From Mucilaginibacter paludis DSM 18603 (GTDB lineage: Bacteria > Bacteroidota > Bacteroidia > Sphingobacteriales > Sphingobacteriaceae), in assembly GCF_000166195.2 (NCBI RefSeq), contig NZ_CM001403.1:5784432-5848431 (forward strand): 64,000 nt of DNA. The letters run 5' to 3'. Shown here one piece after another: positions 1 through 8,489 of the stretch. Position 1 is the stretch's first letter. Each line of letters starts with the position of its first letter. Below the pieces are notes generated by a model. It had not been told where the DNA came from and made no database searches. It saw only the letters and a list, made by a program, of their open reading frames with translations. The position numbers and the translations under genes were made by a program.

Positions 1-454
1 CTGGCGCATCAGGGCTCAGATTAACCAAACGGATCGTAGCTTTGCCGGCGGCCGGGTTGCTTAACGAGTCGGTTAGCAATAAAGCATCAGGGTGGCTCAC
101 CAAATTGGTCAGAAAAAGCGAGTAATATTTGTTGGCCTCTAAGGTAATGGTATCGGTTTTTACTTTTTGCTGGGTACCTGCTACATAAAAGGTGGCTACC
201 CTTTTACGTGGATAAGCGCGCAGGTAATCGAGCCCGTACCCGTAGGGTATCGGCTGTTTGTTGGCCTGGTTTTGATCTAAAAAGAAATCGAGCGGCTTTG
301 AATCAGGCGAGGCGTTAATCACCGATATTAATGCCACAGGCTCTTCTACGTAAGTGTTGTTGTCTTTTACACAAGAGGTGAATAACCCCGCCAGCAGACA
401 TACCATCCCGATCATGCCTGCCCTTTTCTTTAAAATTTGCTGTACGTTTTTCAT
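1..454 (-). CDS. DUF4397-type lipoprotein, 3' part off the window
   Basis: Reading leftward from the ATG at 454, the frame stays open to the window edge (about 151 codons), so only the N-terminal part is present. It starts with a basic n-region (MKNVQQILKKR), a hydrophobic stretch and a lipobox ending FTSC, so it should be a lipoprotein exported to the periplasmic or outer-membrane surface. The mature part reads as beta strands with INASPDSKPLDFFLD and, later, VNLSPDAP. This repeated 'N-x-SPD' pattern is typical of DUF4397 domains found in Bacteroidota surface lipoproteins. The substrate is unknown. The first 250 bp upstream hold no other gene. I am fairly sure of family and localisation, not of function. 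Confidence 0.75.
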   Translation of the reverse strand, partial: MKNVQQILKKRAGMIGMVCLLAGLFTSCVKDNNTYVEEPVALISVINASPDSKPLDFFLDQNQANKQPIPYGYGLDYLRAYPRKRVATFYVAGTQQKVKTDTITLEANKYYSLFLTNLVSHPDALLLTDSLSNPAAGKATIRLVNLSPDAP

Positions 455-714
455 GGTTTTAGTTACTAATGATACTCACCATACGTAGCCAATGAAACAT
501 TCGCTACGTGTAAATTAATTTTTTTTGTGTTTTTTCAAGGTAACGTATAAATCAGGTTGCTGGTATATGTAATTGACAATGTTACATGTTGATATATACC
601 CATTTGCATAACAAGTTATCGCTATAAATGTTGGGGCAGGTTTCCTGATTTTTGAGGCTCGTTATCGCAGTTAAAAGTAGTAACCAAAATCCATCATTAA
701 ATCAACGGAATTTA

Positions 715-722
715 TATCTTTG
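715..722 (+). promoter_or_regulatory. Bacteroidota -7 box of tRNA-Arg
   Basis: TATCTTTG matches the Bacteroidota -7 consensus TAnnTTTG and lies 7 bp before the tRNA start, where transcription would begin almost at the mature 5' end. I do not see a clean -33 TTTG. Confidence 0.55.
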
Positions 723-729
723 CGCAAAT

Positions 730-801
730 GTTTCCGTAGTTCAACGGATAGAATAGCTGATTCCGATTCAGCCGATATGGGTTCGATTCCCTTCGGGAAC
801 A
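730..801 (+). tRNA. tRNA-Arg (anticodon CCG)
   Basis: A 72-nt cloverleaf without encoded CCA. The acceptor GTTTCCG pairs with CGGGAAC, allowing one wobble pair. The anticodon stem GCTGA/TCAGC encloses the loop TTCCGAT, giving anticodon CCG, which reads the rare arginine codon CGG. The T-loop region is GGGTTCGATTCCC. The 3' end from 781 is also the attachment site of the integrated element to the right, so the present 3' third of this tRNA was probably supplied by the element and keeps the gene functional. Confidence 0.9.
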
Positions 802-805
802 CAAA
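781..805 (+). repeat. attL, 25-bp direct repeat in the tRNA-Arg 3' end
   Basis: These 25 bp, from the T arm to just past the discriminator base, recur exactly at 17448-17472, next to the integrase gene. The bases outside differ on both sides (G before and A after here; A before and T after there). A tRNA 3'-end duplication flanking an integrase is the standard mark of tyrosine-recombinase integration. Confidence 0.9.
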
Positions 806-837
806 AAGCGCCTCTGTGATAACACAGGGGCGCTTTT
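804..837. terminator. Hairpin terminator just after the tRNA
   Basis: AAAAAGCGCCTCTGTG, the loop ATAA and a nearly perfect complement ending CGCTTTTT form a strong stem with a T tract. It lies inside the element end, so the element seems to supply a new terminator for the tRNA transcript. On the other strand it can end the leftward transcript that includes the tape measure gene. Confidence 0.75.
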
Positions 838-856
838 TATTATTTTGTTGCCGTTT

Positions 857-872
857 TTGTTGTCTGTTTGTT
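857..872 (+). repeat. Possible integrase arm site, left end
   Basis: TTGTTGTCTGTTTGTT lies about 50 bp inside attL and matches 15 of 16 bases at 17332-17347, inside the other element end. Paired sites near both ends are expected for arm-type integrase binding. This is inferred from position and similarity only. Confidence 0.35.
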
Positions 873-928
873 GGGCTTTGGTGTAGATTTGTTCCTTGCT
901 ACATGAGAGAATTATTTTTAACGATAGT

Positions 929-1138
929 TTAATTTAGTTTGTCATTCATAGCCGTTATAACCTCTAATCCGAGGTATAACAATTCAGTAAGAATATTTTT
1001 GAAGCCATCTATCGGCAGGCCATTGGCCTGATCTTCTACAATACGAGCTTTGAAAGCTTCTATCACCTGGTTAACATCTGCAAGATGTTTTTCAAGGTTT
1101 TTACCCAAAATTATGTCGATTCTTGTATTCAAACCCAT
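929..1138 (-). CDS. Small unknown protein after the tape measure gene
   Basis: A 69-aa, mostly helical protein (MGLNTRIDIILGKNLEKHLA...) beginning 35 bp after the stop codon of the tape measure gene on the same strand. It is the last gene before attL. There is no signal peptide or membrane segment. I do not recognise a family. Its position suggests co-transcription with the tape measure gene. In tailed phages small chaperone-like or tail proteins often flank the tape measure, but nothing in this sequence proves such a role. Confidence 0.6.
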   Translation of the reverse strand: MGLNTRIDIILGKNLEKHLADVNQVIEAFKARIVEDQANGLPIDGFKNILTELLYLGLEVITAMNDKLN

Positions 1139-1172
1139 TGCAGAATAATTTAAAAACTTGTTTGATCTGCCA

Positions 1173-4100
1173 TTATCCTATTTTCCCGTTTGCTGCTAAA
1201 GTGCTTGAAGCACTGTTCATTTTCTTGTCGATGCTTATGAGGGACGTATCTATCCTTGCCAACCTCTCTGTATTATCAGCCGTCCTAAGCGTATTGGCTG
1301 CAATCTGTTGTTGCCACCTGATACCCTGCATAGAAATATCTAATTGCTGCGATAGGGCCGAACTTCCACCGTTCTGTAAAGCAACAAGTTGAGCCAGGTA
1401 AGTATTGCTAACCGTAATCAGGTTGTTTGTCTGCAAAGTTGCAAGGCGTTGGCCGCCGAATTGCCCGGCAAGTAAATCAGCTTGATCGGATGTGATACCT
1501 TTTACAGCTGTTGATAAGTTGTTTGTGCCATTAATATCACTTGCCCCAATACCGGTAATCTTCTGAATATTATCAAGTTCGTTGGCAGCGTCTCCAATAA
1601 TTTTAGCGTACGCGTCTTTCAATGCAGCTATTTTATCATCTGTTAACCCACCTTCAGACGCATCTGCGAACTGCTGATAAAAATCAGCTATCTTCTTATT
1701 TAAGTAATTGGCTTGAAATGAACTAAGTAGGGCATTTTGCATCATGGTCTTAAAATCGTCAGCAAAGTCCGCTGCGGTTCGCTTACCGGCTTTAAATCCG
1801 TCAATGATGCCTTGAGCTATGCTATCCGCTGTTGTACCGGTAACCTGTTGGTTAATTGCGGAGGCAACATCTTGAGCAGATGTTCCAATGTCGTCAAGTT
1901 CATTTTTAACCTTTTGAAGTTCTTCAAACCAACTTTTAGTAGTGTCCGTTAACTTTCCCTCGGTATATAACTTTTCTAATTGATCGTAATCTGTTGTATT
2001 CAATCCTGCCAAATCCTGAACAACACGTGTTTTTTTACCTATACCTAAGAAACCTCCGTACTTCTCACTGTGTTCGCCGGTAATTTGCTGTCCAGATGCT
2101 TTGATCTGGTTTAGCAATGTGTTATAATCAGCTTCAGCTTGTTGCTTTTGAAGCTCAAGCATTTTCTCACGGGCCTGCAATTCGGTTAGTGTTAACTTAT
2201 TTATATCATCTTGGCTCCTTGCCCTGGCACGTAGCATTTGATTATAAATTATTTCGTTGTCAACCAACCTAATTTGATAGGCAATTAATTCAGCCGCCGA
2301 AGCTTTGGCGCTCTCCGATGCTTCGTGAAAAAAGTTTACAACACCGGAAACTAACTTGACGCCTGAGCTGACAACACTCCCAATAATAGGCAGTGATCCA
2401 GCAACAGCTGACACAGTTCCTAAAAAACCACCTCCATTGTCTTTTTTGGTATCGCTGAAATTTGCAATTGAATCTTTCAAACTGCCAATTCCTTCAGTAA
2501 GTTGTTTAGCGTTTGATAGGAAGTCTGAGATAGTTTTAAAAGTACTTTGCAGGCCAGTATCAAGTTGGCCAGCTGATTCTCCAAGTTGCGAAAAAAACGA
2601 AGATAAAGAACCCAGGCCCTGCGCTATTGTATTACGCGCAACTGAAGCGCTTGCTTGATCTATCATCTTGATTATTCTTTCATAAGCTGATTCACTTATT
2701 TTGCCGCTTTCCATGTCAGCATCAGCGACATTACGAGCTTGCTTTATCCTTAATTCGGCTTGCGATTTAGAAAGATTCATAATGCTGGTCGATAAATCCT
2801 TATAACTTTCAATTTCTTGTTGGTTTTGCAGCATTTTTGCTTCTACTTCAGTTTCACCTTGGGCCTCTGCCAAATCAGCTTGTTTGTTATAATAATCTTT
2901 TAATTGCTCTGTTTGGGCTTTGTTAGCTGCTTGTCTCAAAACATAGGCTTTATCATTGGCCTGTTTGATGATGTTAGTTAGTTTATCTTCAAAGTTCACG
3001 GCATCTGCTATATACTGGGTTAAAAGCTTAGCATTGCTTACTATCTGGTCTGCCCGGGCCTCTTGAATTTTCTTATCGTAAAATTCGCGCATGGCTACAG
3101 CTGTAGCGTTACCGCTGTCTTCTAAATCAAGTAGCTGGGCTTCTAAATAATCAATATAGCTGCTGTATCCTTTCAAATCAGCCGAATAAGCCTTGTCCGC
3201 TGCATCGGCACCATACTTCAACTTGAAGTCTTCATACGATTTGAATAGCTCTTTTTGTTGGTCGGTAACTATTTTAGTTTTCTCAACTGTTTGTTTAGCG
3301 GTTAAATCATCGATGGCAGATTGTTGTATGCTGTCAAGCTGACCCGGATCAACTCTCGATATTTTCCTGTTTTTATTTGCAGGGTTAGCGTTAAACGAAG
3401 CTACCGCGCCTTTGCCAAACTTCTTTACAAAATCATCATAAGCCCGGTTAGTTTTATCAATCTGGTTTCGGTACTCCTTAAACTGGTCAACTATAGCGGC
3501 TTTTTCGGCATCATCCTTACCTAAACCTTTGTTGGTGAATTTGTCTCTTAGCTGGTCTATTTTTTGTTGTGTGGATAACACTTCGTTAGCAAGTGTTTTT
3601 GCAGCTGATTGTTCCCGTTTAAGCGCTTCTAATCGAGCCTTTGCCGAAGCGTCATCTTTTAATCGCTGTTGCTCCTTTTGACGGTTTTCTTCATCAACTA
3701 CGCCGTTTAACGATTGTAGTTCGGCTTTGTATTCGGCAAGCAATACAACCTGTGAATTTCTATCGTTTTCAAGTTTTGTATTAAGATCGGTAAAAGCTGA
3801 ACGTCCTATTCTTTGCAGTAAACTCAAGTTGTTTTGAACATCGGCAATTTTTTGATCATAGGTTGCAACGGCTTTTGTTTGCTTGTCAATTAGCATTTCA
3901 TAACCTTTAATGGCAGACGCCCGGCCCTCTGGAGTATCGTTCTTGAAATCTGCTATAAGCTTACTGTTATCCTGTACAGCGAATTTTTTACCCAAGTTTG
4001 CTAACTTATCGTCTAAATCTTGAATGCCAGCGTTAAGTAGGTCAAGTTGCCTTTGAATCAAATTAGTAACAAAACCAATAATCCCGGTTGAACTTTTTCC

Positions 4101-5597
4101 AACATTGGCTTCAATATCATCAATTGTTGCCCTGATACGGCCTAATTTATCAGCGGTGTTATCTGCTTCACTGCTGGTTTTCTTTAATTGCTCCTGTATG
4201 AGCTGCAAAACGGAACCTGTAAAGTCACCAGTCTTTTTAAATGAGTTTTCCAGCTCTGCTTTTGACAGTCCTAACGAAGTAAAAACCCGTGTTGAATTTT
4301 TTAAGGTGCCGTCAATAAGTTTGCTCAAAACCTGATCTGTGGATTGACCAAGCTCCCTGGACTTAACAAGTGCGAATTGATAGAATGTGGCAAGCTTATC
4401 AACAGGAAAACCTTCACTTGATGCTAATACTGCTTTTTGCATCAATAGCAAATCGGAAACAGTGCCTTTTGTTGCGGCCCTAAGATTGCTTAATAAATCA
4501 GGGCTATTGATCCTATCAAAAGCACTTTGTACACCTTCACTTTTTTCAGTCAGATCAATAATAGCATTGGTAACCTGAAATATCTTGCTTATTAAAAATG
4601 CAAATCCGGTAAAAACTGCAATCCCTTTAAGGGTTTTCATGAAATTATTACCAGACTTATTAGCTGATTCAATTTTGTTGCCAACAGCATCAAACCCAAC
4701 TTTACCTGCATTCCCGGCCCTAACCAGGTCGGCTTCTGCTTCCTGTATCAAGGCATTTTGCCTGCTCAAAGCTGCCGGATCAACTATTTGAAGTCGCTCG
4801 GCTTTTAATTGAGCAATAACGATCTTCAAATTTTCGATGATACCTATTTCCTGCTCAATTGCAGCTGTGTTTGCCCGTACTGTAGATGTCTGCTCTGTAT
4901 TGGCAACTGATTGACTTTGTATGGCGGCTGTCAATTCGGCCTCCTTTGTTGTCAGTACCGACATGGATGCTCCATACTCTTCGGCACCTATGGTGCCTGC
5001 CTGGTAAAAGCTTTCGATTTGTGCTTTCGCGCCCTCTAAATCTGCTAACTGTTGTTTAAGCTGTTCGGTTGATACTGATACTGGAGGGGTATAAGAAAAA
5101 GATGTATTAGGCGCTGTTACATCTGGTAAAAATTCAGTTTGACGTTTGGCCGGGTTTCCTGAATTGTCATATCCGCTTTTGCCAACATTATTTAGTTGAC
5201 GGATCCTTTGCTCGTATTCTTCAATTTGGGCATTGGCTTTGGCAAGCTTATCAAGCTCATTATCCGCGAAACCTAATTTTTGCTCATTTAATGATTTAAG
5301 TTCGGCTTTTAATCGTTCCAGTAAACCTATTTGCTCTTTGACAATATTATTTGTCTCGGTGTTCCCTGAAGCTTTAGGTTTAGTATAACTTTCAAGGCGC
5401 TGCTCATTTAGAGCTTTATTTTCATTAAGGATTGCCTGAAGATTTAACTTTCGTTGATCTACTTCTTGTTTAATTGCGGCCGCGGCCCGCTGGGCATCTT
5501 TAACAACAGAGTTACTATTTTGCGATGCTAAATCTTGCAGATCAATGATCTTTTTTTTCTCGCTGTCATCAACCTTGACTTTGAAATTAATATCCAT
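1173..5597 (-). CDS. Phage tail tape measure protein
   Basis: A protein of 1474 aa with the layout of a tape measure protein, which sets tail length and is ejected with phage DNA. Residues 1-300 are coiled coil rich in Gln, Lys and Glu. A hydrophobic segment at about 324-347 (GIAVFTGFAFLISKIF) precedes a conserved block around 365-480 resembling the TP901-type tape measure core (SDLLLMQKAVLASS, FTSLGLSKAELE). Long charged helices follow, then a second hydrophobic, Gly-rich segment near 1055-1090 and a helical C-terminus. It starts 1 bp after the gp10-like gene, so the two are probably translationally coupled. No tail tube, sheath or baseplate gene accompanies it. The frame is fully open over 4.4 kb, which argues for recent selection. 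Confidence 0.88.
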   Translation of the reverse strand: MDINFKVKVDDSEKKKIIDLQDLASQNSNSVVKDAQRAAAAIKQEVDQRKLNLQAILNENKALNEQRLESYTKPKASGNTETNNIVKEQIGLLERLKAELKSLNEQKLGFADNELDKLAKANAQIEEYEQRIRQLNNVGKSGYDNSGNPAKRQTEFLPDVTAPNTSFSYTPPVSVSTEQLKQQLADLEGAKAQIESFYQAGTIGAEEYGASMSVLTTKEAELTAAIQSQSVANTEQTSTVRANTAAIEQEIGIIENLKIVIAQLKAERLQIVDPAALSRQNALIQEAEADLVRAGNAGKVGFDAVGNKIESANKSGNNFMKTLKGIAVFTGFAFLISKIFQVTNAIIDLTEKSEGVQSAFDRINSPDLLSNLRAATKGTVSDLLLMQKAVLASSEGFPVDKLATFYQFALVKSRELGQSTDQVLSKLIDGTLKNSTRVFTSLGLSKAELENSFKKTGDFTGSVLQLIQEQLKKTSSEADNTADKLGRIRATIDDIEANVGKSSTGIIGFVTNLIQRQLDLLNAGIQDLDDKLANLGKKFAVQDNSKLIADFKNDTPEGRASAIKGYEMLIDKQTKAVATYDQKIADVQNNLSLLQRIGRSAFTDLNTKLENDRNSQVVLLAEYKAELQSLNGVVDEENRQKEQQRLKDDASAKARLEALKREQSAAKTLANEVLSTQQKIDQLRDKFTNKGLGKDDAEKAAIVDQFKEYRNQIDKTNRAYDDFVKKFGKGAVASFNANPANKNRKISRVDPGQLDSIQQSAIDDLTAKQTVEKTKIVTDQQKELFKSYEDFKLKYGADAADKAYSADLKGYSSYIDYLEAQLLDLEDSGNATAVAMREFYDKKIQEARADQIVSNAKLLTQYIADAVNFEDKLTNIIKQANDKAYVLRQAANKAQTEQLKDYYNKQADLAEAQGETEVEAKMLQNQQEIESYKDLSTSIMNLSKSQAELRIKQARNVADADMESGKISESAYERIIKMIDQASASVARNTIAQGLGSLSSFFSQLGESAGQLDTGLQSTFKTISDFLSNAKQLTEGIGSLKDSIANFSDTKKDNGGGFLGTVSAVAGSLPIIGSVVSSGVKLVSGVVNFFHEASESAKASAAELIAYQIRLVDNEIIYNQMLRARARSQDDINKLTLTELQAREKMLELQKQQAEADYNTLLNQIKASGQQITGEHSEKYGGFLGIGKKTRVVQDLAGLNTTDYDQLEKLYTEGKLTDTTKSWFEELQKVKNELDDIGTSAQDVASAINQQVTGTTADSIAQGIIDGFKAGKRTAADFADDFKTMMQNALLSSFQANYLNKKIADFYQQFADASEGGLTDDKIAALKDAYAKIIGDAANELDNIQKITGIGASDINGTNNLSTAVKGITSDQADLLAGQFGGQRLATLQTNNLITVSNTYLAQLVALQNGGSSALSQQLDISMQGIRWQQQIAANTLRTADNTERLARIDTSLISIDKKMNSASSTLAANGKIG

Positions 5598-5598
5598 A

Positions 5599-6060
5599 TT
5601 ATGAAATGATTTGATTTAAAACTGTTTGAAATGCACTGCTAAGTCTTTTTTCAGCCCCCAGTGTTGAGCCACTGATGACATCAAACCCTTTGGCCTCAAC
5701 AAAAGAGGCATACTCCATTGCCGCGCCTACAATCAATACCCATCCTTTCGGATATTCAGAAGAAATTGAATTTGCGATTTCCCTGGCTGTCTCAATTCCG
5801 GTTATCCTATCCGTTCCCTTTGCGCTTTCTTCAAAATTTTCTTGGATAACTTGACCGTCATGAACAAGAATAAGATATTTGCTACTCCGTAAATTGCCGG
5901 TATGATCTTCATAAGGTGCGTTAGTTCTTGCGTTTCTTACAAACTCCAAACCTACCTCAGTTAATACAGCCTCGTTAATCTCCAAAATTTTAGATAAAAC
6001 CATTTCGGTAAATTGTTTTAACTCTGATGGGGTTGTTTTTAGTTCTATAGTGAATTTCAC
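5599..6060 (-). CDS. HK97 gp10-like head-tail or tail completion protein
   Basis: With the GTG start at 6060 the product is 153 aa (VKFTIELKTTPSELK...). An ATG at 6114 would add an unlikely 18-aa leader. The core VRNARTNAPYEDHTGNLRSS, followed later by a strand with GAAMEYASFVEAKG and FDVISGS, is the usual pattern of the HK97 gp10-like family, which forms the tail-completion or head-tail joining ring. It directly precedes the tape measure gene. In complete phages this gene sits between head and tail tube genes, and those neighbours are missing here. It begins downstream of two hairpin terminators, so it should head its own transcription unit. Confidence 0.72.
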   Translation of the reverse strand: MKFTIELKTTPSELKQFTEMVLSKILEINEAVLTEVGLEFVRNARTNAPYEDHTGNLRSSKYLILVHDGQVIQENFEESAKGTDRITGIETAREIANSISSEYPKGWVLIVGAAMEYASFVEAKGFDVISGSTLGAEKRLSSAFQTVLNQIIS

Positions 6061-6159
6061 GAGATAAGAGGATTTGTAAAGTGAATAGTAATGTTCGTTC
6101 CAATGTTGACACAATTATTATTGTAGTCAAGGGATGCTATTATAATACTCATATAATGC

Positions 6160-6194
6160 AAAAATAGCCCTGCTCAATAAGAGGGGCTATTTTT
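6160..6194. terminator. Bidirectional hairpin terminator
   Basis: AAAAATAGCCC pairs with GGGCTATTTTT around a short loop, with A and T tracts on both sides. It lies between the small regulator genes and the gp10/tape measure unit and separates their transcription. Confidence 0.7.
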
Positions 6195-6301
6195 GTTCAT
6201 TTCCAAAACGTTAAGGCAATAATATAGATTCGGATTTATACCCGCTCTAACTTCATCAATTTCGGGCCAACATCTTTGATTCCGGTAAATTGCGTATATA
6301 T

Positions 6302-6343
6302 AAAAAAAGCGCCCAAATCACATATCGTTGATTTGAGCGCTTT
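6302..6343 (-). terminator. Terminator of the 6370-7040 gene pair
   Basis: AAAGCGCCCAAATCA pairs with TGATTTGAGCGCTTT, with a run of seven A on the left, read as T on the minus strand. It sits 27 bp after the stop codon of the 116-aa gene and ends that leftward transcript. Confidence 0.75.
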
Positions 6344-6369
6344 GCAAGCTGCTTTGGTGGTGCCTAAGC

Positions 6370-6720
6370 TTAATTGTGTTTTTTTATAAATATATTTTTA
6401 ATGATCTCTAAAAAATTGGCTTTCGATTTTTTGGAGTTTATTTTTTCTAACAATAATTCTTGCAACCTGGCCTTAACTCTCAAAACTTCCGCCAAAATTT
6501 CAAAGGCAACAAGCCTTCTTTGATTGTCCCCAGAAGCTTCGAAAAGTTTAATCTGATCATCAAGATCAGTAATAGTATCATCAAGATCGTTAAAATATGG
6601 CTGTATATCTTGATTGCTGCGTATACGGTCCATACCATCAGTAAGTATATGCTTGAGTTGATCAAGTGAAGCATCGTTTTTTTCAATACGTTTTTGTTTT
6701 TCTGATTTGTCCATTTTCAT
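6370..6720 (-). CDS. Unknown helical protein, satellite region
   Basis: A 116-aa highly charged, helical protein (MKMDKSEKQKRIEKND...). Its start overlaps the stop of the upstream 107-aa gene by 4 bp, so translation is coupled. The C-terminus is basic (KKSKANFLEIIKNIFIKKHN). There is no recognised domain, signal peptide or membrane span. The heptad-like middle (residues 40-100) suggests oligomerisation. The context is the regulatory and accessory part of the integrated element. Confidence 0.65.
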   Translation of the reverse strand: MKMDKSEKQKRIEKNDASLDQLKHILTDGMDRIRSNQDIQPYFNDLDDTITDLDDQIKLFEASGDNQRRLVAFEILAEVLRVKARLQELLLEKINSKKSKANFLEIIKNIFIKKHN

Positions 6721-7040
6721 ATTTTATGAGATTCTAACGTTTCATTGTAATATCTTTCTGAAAATCTATCATATCTGATAATATCATAAGCTTGCTCTAT
6801 ATCTAAACCTGAAGCTGTTTTTGTAAGAATATAATTATCACAGCTTTTTTCTTTTATCAGGTATATGGTATTAGGCAATATTTGAGAGATGTCTATTAAG
6901 ACGGCCCTAAATAGATAATTGTCAATATTAAATGACATTGTATTAGCTTCTATTCCAGGAACTACAGGTAAAATCTGCAAGTTCTTAAATTCAAGGCCGT
7001 GATTTTCAAATATTAATTCTAATTGTTGATTAAAGTCCAT
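6717..7040 (-). CDS. Unknown protein, pair partner of the 116-aa gene
   Basis: A 107-aa mixed alpha/beta protein (MDFNQQLELIFENHG...), with strands such as NYLFRAVLIDISQ and TIYLIKEKSCDNYILT. It overlaps the next gene by an ATGA junction. I do not recognise the family. A two-gene coupled pair of unknown small proteins in a mobile element may be a toxin-antitoxin, anti-defence or helper-interference pair, but that is inference from layout only. Confidence 0.65.
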   Translation of the reverse strand: MDFNQQLELIFENHGLEFKNLQILPVVPGIEANTMSFNIDNYLFRAVLIDISQILPNTIYLIKEKSCDNYILTKTASGLDIEQAYDIIRYDRFSERYYNETLESHKI

Positions 7041-7085
7041 AACTAAGGTATTTTGGTAATGATTTAAATTTTGGTTTCAGTTCAT

Positions 7086-7367
7086 CTAATCTTCTTTTGG
7101 TATATAAGCTTTCCAGTTATTAGCCTTTGCTACTTCTTCAAGTTCGTTTCGATCTAACCGCAACGACGATGATGCGGCTCCATCCTTTCGCGGAGTTATC
7201 AAACCTGCCTTTAGCCATTTATCTATGTTTGTCCGGCCATACAGTCGATTAGCCTCTGCCTTTTTTAGGAAAGGCTTAAGAATACCTACTTTAATTAGCG
7301 CACGGGTAGCACCTAATTCAGCGGCCTCTGCAAGAAGGGCGCGTAAGTGCGATAGTGGGATGTCCAT
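7086..7367 (-). CDS. Small helix-turn-helix DNA-binding protein
   Basis: With the ATG at 7367 the product is 93 aa (a TTG two codons earlier is less likely). The N-terminal half is helical (LSHLRALLAEAAELGATRAL). Residues about 35-65, with KAEANRLYGRTNIDKWLKAG, look like the helix-turn-helix of excisionase or MerR-like proteins. LITPRKDG then leads into a wing-like strand ending SSSLRLDRNELEE. It probably binds element DNA as a regulator or recombination directionality factor. A second HTH protein lies at 14671-14964, so one may be the excisionase and the other a transcription regulator. Confidence 0.65.
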   Translation of the reverse strand: MDIPLSHLRALLAEAAELGATRALIKVGILKPFLKKAEANRLYGRTNIDKWLKAGLITPRKDGAASSSLRLDRNELEEVAKANNWKAYIPKED

Positions 7368-7445
7368 TTTCAAATTTAATCACAAGGATACGCCATTTCA
7401 GTATCATGTATTGCTTGCATGTCGTCGTTAGGTTTATCAGTTGGG

Positions 7446-7742
7446 TTAAAACAATAAATTTACAATTTTGGCGCAGCGCCAGTCGTTTTGTTGCAGATCA
7501 AAGTAAGTAAGTAGGGTGTGATTTACTTTGCGGTGGCCACCTTTTGGAGCCGGCTTGTTAACAAGTGTGCCAACGGCGTCACGGATGGTCCCGTCAATTT
7601 TTTTATAGGTAAAGTTTACCAACGCCTGTGTAGTAAGCGCCACTTGAAGGCGAATAACGCGCCATGCGTGAGTAAGCGCCTCCGCAAAAGTTCGGAAGCT
7701 TGCTTTAATTGAGTGTGCAATGTGGAATAAGCGGCTTTTCAT
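7446..7742 (-). CDS. SH3 beta-barrel fold (DUF2693-type) protein
   Basis: A 98-aa protein. The C-terminal half contains VNFTYKKIDGTIRDAVGTL, then YFDLQQNDWRCAKIVNL, the pattern of the small SH3 beta-barrel proteins common on Bacteroidota mobile elements. The first 35 residues are a basic helix (FHIAHSIKASFRTFAEALTH). Its start codon overlaps the stop codon of the 49-aa gene upstream (ATGA), so the two are coupled. The biochemical role of the family is not known to me. The fold suits nucleic-acid or protein binding. Confidence 0.75.
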   Translation of the reverse strand: MKSRLFHIAHSIKASFRTFAEALTHAWRVIRLQVALTTQALVNFTYKKIDGTIRDAVGTLVNKPAPKGGHRKVNHTLLTYFDLQQNDWRCAKIVNLLF

Positions 7743-7888
7743 TTTGCCATCTCCTTTCCGCGTAACAAAGACGCTTGTAAAGCTGATAGGCCAGCGGGTG
7801 TACCGTTTTGGCGTGGCATAATAACCGATAGTTGCTCGGTGTAGTTTTCAGATTTTGTCTGATCTGATTTTTTGGGTAAGTTTGTCAT
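7739..7888 (-). CDS. 49-aa protein coupled to the SH3-fold gene
   Basis: The frame starts at the ATG at 7888 (MTNLPKKSDQTKSEN...) and ends with TGA at 7739, overlapping the ATG of the SH3-fold gene. The product has a polar N-terminus and a short helix near the end (LSALQASLLRGKEMAK). A good GGAAAGGAG ribosome-binding stretch for the next gene lies in its last codons. The tight overlap supports a real gene; the function is unknown. Confidence 0.5.
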   Translation of the reverse strand: MTNLPKKSDQTKSENYTEQLSVIMPRQNGTPAGLSALQASLLRGKEMAK

Positions 7889-7962
7889 TAGTCAATTGGT
7901 TAATTAGTTAGTCAATGGATTGGCTCGGGTTGCCTCCCGGGCCTTTCTTTTTATTTGATATA

Positions 7963-8025
7963 CAAATATATAATGAATATTTGCAATTCGCAACTTTATT
8001 TGCAAATATTTAATGAATAATTGCA
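7963..8025. promoter_or_regulatory. Divergent operator region with two 23-bp repeats
   Basis: Two 23-bp copies with the core TAATGAATA and ends CAAATAT and TTGCA lie at 7963-7985 and 8003-8025. They are exactly 40 bp apart with 2 mismatches. Each is partly palindromic. They occupy the gap between a leftward operon (from 7888) and the only rightward gene of the element (8045). This is the usual position of repressor operators in a lysogeny-type switch. An adjacent GC-rich hairpin (7922-7943) may be a terminator or leader structure. Confidence 0.55.
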
Positions 8026-8032
8026 TTTTGTA

Positions 8033-8040
8033 TACATTTG
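8033..8040 (+). promoter_or_regulatory. -7 box directly before the rightward gene
   Basis: TACATTTG fits TAnnTTTG and ends 5 bp before the ATG at 8045. Transcription would start at or next to the start codon, giving a nearly leaderless message. The second operator-like repeat ends 8 bp upstream, so a bound protein would block this promoter. Confidence 0.5.
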
Positions 8041-8044
8041 CCGA

Positions 8045-8254
8045 ATGAATCAGAACCTAACCTCGCTATTTGCAGTTATCCAGGATAATAAAATCTTATC
8101 TGTTGATACTAATCTCAAAAGTTTTGTTGAAGCCCTAAATAAAGAATATGCTGGCATAAGGAATTATGATTGGTTTTATCGGGCCTTTAAAAAAGATAAT
8201 CACTTTTCACTGTCAATCGACGGAAAGGAATATTTTTTCCAAAAGGTTTTATAA
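8045..8254 (+). CDS. 69-aa protein, sole rightward gene; possible regulator
   Basis: The ATG at 8045 (MNQNLTSLFAVIQDNKI...) is preferred over an in-frame ATG 24 bp upstream, because the -7 box ends at 8040. The protein is small and alpha/beta, with an aromatic middle (NYDWFYRAFKKDNHFSLS). I cannot assign a family. It is the only gene of the element on the plus strand and starts opposite the regulatory operon across paired operator-like repeats. A role in control of the element is therefore plausible but unproven. Confidence 0.6.
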   Translation: MNQNLTSLFAVIQDNKILSVDTNLKSFVEALNKEYAGIRNYDWFYRAFKKDNHFSLSIDGKEYFFQKVL

Positions 8255-8489
8255 AGTTAATAAGCAGCCAAGAGCGGACTAATGTTATTCGAAGGCTACT
8301 TTGATAACAAACCGACAACAAAAAGCGGCAACATTTATGATAAAATGCATTTTTAAATCAATTTGGCCTAATGTTCTAATCCTTTTAGGAATAGAACCTA
8401 TTTTGCTTGAGTTATTTTAAAGTAATTTTCGATATAAGGCACGTTTGACAATTAAAGGTGTATGTATATCATTTTTTAAAGATCGCTGT

